A DNA stretch of 64,000 bases from Sitta carolinensis. Its lineage: Eukaryota; Chordata; Aves; Passeriformes; Sittidae. The stretch spans positions 17,588,501 to 17,652,500 of the forward strand of contig CM063283.1 of the NCBI GenBank assembly GCA_032173965.1, given 5' to 3'. Below, piece by piece: positions 58,601 through 64,000 of the stretch. The position numbers and the translations under genes are program-made. Positions within the stretch are counted from its first letter, which is position 1; every line of letters starts with the position of its first letter. The notes beneath the pieces were generated by a model. That model was given only the letters and a program-made list of their open reading frames with translations. It did not search any database and had not been told where the DNA came from.

Positions 58601-61600
58601 AAAAATGAAGCAAATAAGGCCTTTAACTAGTGACTAATAAAAAATTAAAAGCATAAATAGAATTTTTAGAATCAATTTTAAAAATTTGATTTTTAGAGAC
58701 AAACTAAGCATTTTTAAAAAGTCATCTTGACCATCATTCTGATGCTGTAGAATACTTTTTTTTGGATCTAGTTTATAATTATTCTAGTGACATTCTTCAA
58801 CATCTGTAGCTGGCTTTTATTGTAATAACTTGTACCAAATCAGTTGTATATTCCATGTCAGGAATAACCCAGAGGTATACCTGGTTATGCAAGTTCACAA
58901 TCTCTGAATATTTTGTTTCCAGGCCTGTGCTATTGCAAATATTCTGGAGTCAAAGTTCACTGTAGTTCTACAACTGGTTCATCATTCTTATGTTATTCTT
59001 TATTGTGGAAACAACAAAATCCTGGCTGCTGTGCACTATTCACTCAGTTAATATGAACTTATCCTAATCAGGAGAAATGAGGAAACAGATACCAAAATCC
59101 CAAGTTGTTTATCTAGACTTCTACGGTTACAGACAAAATAAATCAAATAAATGAAGGGCCTTTAAGGAGATACTTTGCCAATTCAAAATACTGATTTCTT
59201 TCTTTCTTTCACTTTTAAAAGCCCATGAAAATGATTATGTTTGAACCATATAGGCTTTGTGCAGCTGCGCAGATCACATGAAATTATATACTTAAGCCAG
59301 CTTCTCTTCCCAACTCACTACCATCAGAGTTAATTCCATCATAACTTCTGTGCATCATAAAAACAGTATAGCTGATCTCCAAACTGGCACATCAGTTAAT
59401 GTTTACAACTGCCAAAAAATAAACTGGAGGTTTAATTCACACAATAAAATGTAATAATCACAGACCAGGAACTGTGATATCACAATATACTTCTGACACT
59501 CCTGTTACGATTTTCATGCAAGTCCACTTAATAAGTTTTATTTGTTCATGCCTATAATAAGGAAAAAAAGCTAACTGTTGAGGTTGTCTTATTCCAGTGC
59601 TCTATGCTTCCCAGTTCCATTCCTCTATATTACCAGGCAGATGCATCTTGTCCTTGTCTGTGTAATCTATCATTTTGTTTTGACTCATTTGTCTCTGCCT
59701 TTTCCTTGAAAGACAATGTCCTTTTAATCACACTCTCATGCAACAATCTTTCCAGTAAGAAATTTTAAAGCTTCAGAAAGCTAGTTAAATACTGCCAACC
59801 CGTAAGTATCTCTCAGCTTCAGTGGTCTGATTTTGGTTTCCATAAACTCTGTGGCAAAACTTGTTTTCTGTGGAAGAAAGACCTTTTTACACCTTTAGGG
59901 TGTATCCAGTGACATGATGGATTAGGTGCCCACATCTGCAGCTGTCTCCAGAAGAGCCAATAAATCTATGAAGCACAGTGTAGCACAGGGCTAAAACAAA
60001 AGCCTTGAGTGCTACAGCCATCTTTTTCTAGCACCACTGCTTTGCAGAAGACAGAGTTATTTCAGATGCAGCACCAAATGGAGGCACACACCCATCAGGG
60101 GAGGTCTGGTCCCAGTCTTAGAGACGGATTTTTGGGTACTAGCTGAGAGGTCTCTGCAGCATGTCCCATTTGTTTCCCCTGTGTATACCTTAATGCACAG
60201 GACACCAGAAATCAAACTGGTTTCCAACCTTGGGGACTTTTGCACTTATTCTGATGCTTGTGAGAGGTGAAGGAGACTTGGTGAAGGATTCACTTCACCA
60301 CCTTATTTTTCAAAGTACTTGTACTTTCTCCTGCAAAAATTAGCATCAGCATTAAAATACAATATATTTGAAAAAAAGTTACATAAAAAATATTGTTACA
60401 CAGTAAAACTATCCTCCTTGAATATCACCTTGATCAGATAGTTGTGCAGAACTAGGAAGGCTAAGAATGAATGAATCATCTTGTTCTTAGCTCTGCATTA
60501 GCAATTTGATGCCTCCATATAGCACCTCACCTGCATATTAAAGACATAAAGGGGCTTCCAGTTTCTGCAGCCCGCCTCAGGAGAGAGAAGTGGCACAGAA
60601 GCAGCAATCGAAAAGACGAATTTACAAGAAGAAAGGAAGGGGTGTACTATCTCTAATTAGGGCTTGGAAAGGGTAAAACCTAATGTTTCAATTTGATGAT
60701 GAGCTAAAATCAAATGGAGAAGGAGTGTTTCCAGTCACCTGCTTCAGTTCATAATAATTCTTAATATACTAATTTCCTTTTGGCTTTTCTTTTACCATCA
60801 CTGTCCTTTATTTCTTTGGAAGAGAGAATTTGATTCCTTTGCAAATCACTCAGAGCCTCTCATTTCCATGTTTCCCAAAAGAAGACACCTCACACAAATA
60901 TTCTCTCTAATTTTGTACCAGAACGAGATCCTACACACAGCAATGCCATTTCCTTTGGTAATCATTAGCAAGGCACATCCCTAATAATGATCAGGTTTGT
61001 AGGACACATGGAAAAAAATATAAAATCCATTCCTACTTCGAGCAACTTCTCTTGCAAAACAATTGAATGAAACGTTGCTCTGATTGCAAATCCAGAAGAG
61101 TTTTGCTGAATTTAGCAAACATGAAGTATGTGAATAAGAGACTAAATTGGCTCTGGGAGGGATGGCACATAAGGCAGGTGCACGGAAATCACGGTGTTTG
61201 AAGCCAGAATGCAATCTGCTCACAAAGGTGACCCTATGTATGAGGGGCTCCATAACAGCTCTCTAGTGTCTGGGATAAGGTAAAAGTGAAAATACTATTT
61301 GAAAACCGAGAACTGACAGATCTGTGAGAAACTTGATGAACAGCTCTGAAAGGTGACAGCAATGCCCACAAATGTTCCCATTCTTTCCTGCCACAGAGCC
61401 TTCATGGTGAGGTACCCATTTAATTTCTGAACACATTCAACAACTTTATATATAGAGATTAAAACAGGTATAACAGTTCAATTGCAAAGTTAAATTTGAA
61501 TTTTTGTTTTAAAACACTTATTAAAGCCAAGAGTAGCAATTCCTGCTTCCATCTTAATGAACTAGTGACAATTTTTCCACACCATTTAGGTTATAACCCT

Positions 61601-62625
61601 TCTTTTTTACAAGCAGTTATTGTAGCTGATGGGAGCAAGGAAGACTCCTGTTCATCCATTTATTTCTGGTGGAACTACCTCTCTGATGCTTTAGATCTGT
61701 GCAGAAACCCTAAAGAGAAACTTTCACAAAAGTAAATTGTCTGACTCCTTCTTCATCTATGTGTACAATATGCACATAAAAAGTTTCAACACCTGTTGAT
61801 ACTTTGTAATAAGAGTGTATAGCAGACTTGAGGTTCCTTATTTGAGGACAGGTGAGTTTGCAAAATAATTCTTGTTTCTGTACAGCGAGTCAGAAGCACC
61901 GCTTTTGCCACTCCCAACAACAACCAACAGACATGAGACTAACATGGCTCTGAGCAGGGTCTTCCTCCTCTCAGGATTTAATTTTTCTCTTAGTTCCAAA
62001 AGAAAAATGAGCTAATGTTCTCATGGGATTAAATCAGGGTTTACTAAATTTAAAAAGATGGAATTGCCCCAGATACAAATAGATCTAAGCTGCATAATAT
62101 TTTAATATACTTCTGAACACTTGCATTAGTAACTTCATTGAATTCACTGGGATTACTCATTCCAGTAAGGACTCAGCTAGCACAGTAGGAGGTTACAAAT
62201 TTAGTTCATTTTTAAGGCTGTAGATTGGAGAATGACACAGTTAATATAGCTAAGCCTGAAGTTCTAGCAATTAAAAAGACACCTATTTAAGCAGAAATAA
62301 TCAAAAGAAGTACTTCTAATTAGAAATTTCTATGACTATCAATAAATTGTTTTGAGATCTTTTGTCCGTGAGACATATTAGATAAATGTAAATTTCTTTC
62401 ATGGTGTTAATATTATTTATCTATTTAATTGAAAAAAATCCCAAGATATATTATTGCATTTTGATATATGAAGTGCCAAATAATTCCTTGTTGAAAGCTT
62501 TTGAAAGTCACAGCACAAATTAATCTGGCCCTAATAGCTAAAGGACATTAGATTTGCTCAGCACATAAAGAGAAGACCTTCTTGCTGCCTGCAATGCCTT
62601 TCATGTGGGCAAGCAGAGAGGGAAG
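55608..62625. other. Unique non-coding sequence, no gene seen
   Basis: AT-rich with minor A and T runs. Frames are 93 codons or fewer and lack domains. No LTR, CR1 or RNA gene recognised over these 7 kb. Confidence 0.55.
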
Positions 62626-62903
62626 GACCCACCTCTTCTCTGGTGTCCAGTGAGAGGACATGAGAGTTGCTCAGGGGAAGTTCAGATGGGATATTAGGAA
62701 AAAGTTCTTCACTGAGAAGGGTGGTCAAGAACTGGAACAATCTCCCCAGGGAAGTGGTTAAGGCTCCAAGTGCTTAAGAAGTGTTTGAACAATCTTCACA
62801 AATAAAAGGTTTAACTTTTTGGTTGCCCTGTATGGGAACATCATTTGTGGGCTCAATGATCCTCATGGGTCTCTTCCAAGTCAGCCTGTTCTCTGATTCT
62901 GTG
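62626..62903 (+). mobile_element. CR1 LINE fragment, 3' end
   Basis: Plus-orientation CR1 3' region. Landmarks in order: CTCTTCTCTGGTGTCCAGTG (62633-62652), GATGGGATATTAGGAAAAAG (62686-62705), TTCTTCACTGAGAAGGGTGG (62706-62725), AACTGGAACAATCTCCCCAG (62730-62749), AATGATCCTCATGGGTCTCT (62856-62875) and the terminal TGATTCTGTG (62894-62903). It is 5'-truncated at about 280 bp and lacks the reverse-transcriptase frame. Its middle (62790-62830) is diverged. It is another marker that the DNA is avian. Confidence 0.92.
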
Positions 62904-64000
62904 GCCTCAAATATCTATTACCTGTTACTGAAAACAGAAAGCAATGCCATTTTAGTTTAAGAAATATAATTTTCTTGTATAATCCAAAATTTCTGCCTTC
63001 CTCACACTTTCATATCTCATATCCTTTTGTAGTCCTGGTTTATTTTCAAGTATCATTTTTGTGATTTAAATTTTAAAAGGGTTTTTAAAACTTTGTCTGG
63101 TTCTGTCATATTAGTTGACTCAACTCCATGAAAAAATTGTCACCAATGTGTTTTCTATATGAAAATGCTTTCTTATAAGATCTTTTCAGGATGGAAGACT
63201 CAAATGTTTTTCTGGAAGGGCAGGAAACAGCTAAAATAAATATATTAAGCAAAGAAAAACCCCAAACCCCAATGAACAGTAGGAGTGAAAGTTTAGACCT
63301 TTTTTCACTTATTTCAAAAAACAGGTGCTTGGAATAAGAATGTTTGATGTGGAGGGAGAAGTGAGTATTTTGAAACAGTATCAAGACGTAGAAGCATAGG
63401 CATACCACATGTTCTGGTTTGTAGTAATGCTCAAGAGAAGGATCAAAGAACTGATCATTGCTAATACTATTCTGCATTTACTTTATGAAGCTAGTAACTT
63501 GTGTTATGAGTCTCCCACCTTAGCTATAAGTCGTTTCAGACGTATGAAGCAAGACAGGTGAGTAGTGCAGAAGGTGAAGTGAATGTTCCAGGGAGGCCTG
63601 AGCAGGTTATCAAGGAGTTAAGGCACCCTGCCCACTCACTTTTTTTGATTACCAGATCCTGCAGAGTGTCATACCCAAGAGAAGAGTTTCACATTATGAA
63701 ATGTGAAACATCTAAGCAGTGTTTGCAGTGAGAAAAACACCTGTGCTGTGCCTTCAGATGGGCTCTTCAGGGTGCAGGATGTAAGGCAGAAATCTGCCAC
63801 TTAGCTCATATGGCGAGCAGGAGGGTGGCAGGGTGGGATAAACCTGGATCACTAAATGGACTCTAGAGATTACTAGGGAGGTTACAGAGCTGGAGGCATT
63901 TGATGCTGGCTGTACCCTGCAGTGCTGATTGCCACAGCAAGCTCCTCGTTCTGGCTGAAAATGAAGAAATTTAAAGGCCCGATTTTCTGGAACTGGCAAT
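62904..64000. other. Unique non-coding sequence
   Basis: AT-rich to about 63540, then GC-richer. A 123-codon minus-strand frame (63106-63477) and an 81-codon minus-strand frame reaching the window end (63754-63999) have no recognisable domain. Confidence 0.5.

Noticed and set aside
1..64000. Bacterial or phage operons, CRISPR arrays, rRNA or tRNA genes
   Set aside because: No long tandem genes, no regular direct repeats with spacers, no recognisable tRNA or rRNA cores; the repeats are avian LINEs and LTRs.

Overview
This window reads as vertebrate, most likely bird, nuclear DNA. It is AT-rich and almost entirely non-coding: I find no bacterial-style gene packing, no rRNA or tRNA gene, no CRISPR array, and no reading frame I recognise as an exon. 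The bird assignment rests on two CR1 LINE 3' fragments of avian type (43643-43792 minus, 62626-62903 plus), four LTR elements of avian endogenous-retrovirus type, a few faded amniote-wide relics of MIR or L3/CR1 type (about 2715-2895, 33390-33450, 45475-45603, 52111-52146), and an otherwise low repeat density. The species, chromosome and nearest gene cannot be told from the sequence. The window could be intergenic gene desert or the inside of a very large intron.

Layout. 1-8590: unique AT-rich sequence with one MIR-like relic. 8590-9130: a small CpG-rich nucleus, the only non-repeat promoter-like spot, followed by a run of 20 C. 9822-10416: a complete solo LTR on the minus strand with a 5-bp target-site duplication. 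10422-16229: unique sequence with small simple repeats. 16230-21753: a retroviral-LTR-rich segment holding two solo LTRs of one family in opposite orientation (16546-17139 plus, 21133-21753 minus), each with its own 6-bp duplication; the first appears to have landed inside an older LTR. 21760-43642: unique sequence with A and T tracts and several stretches that look like conserved non-coding DNA. 43643-54733: CR1, L3-like and MIR-like fragments, low-complexity runs and a decayed LTR (about 52495-53072). 54734-55607: an 874-base tract made only of C and T. 55608-64000: unique sequence with one CR1 fragment.

No genes here work together. The best-supported content is transposon history. LTR boundaries were fixed by finding TG...CA ends flanked by exact short direct repeats. 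The most unusual objects are the 874-nt uninterrupted homopyrimidine tract, the inverted same-family LTR pair with a possible nested older LTR, and the CpG-rich nucleus at 8.6 kb. Family names come from remembered consensus features, not from a database search.
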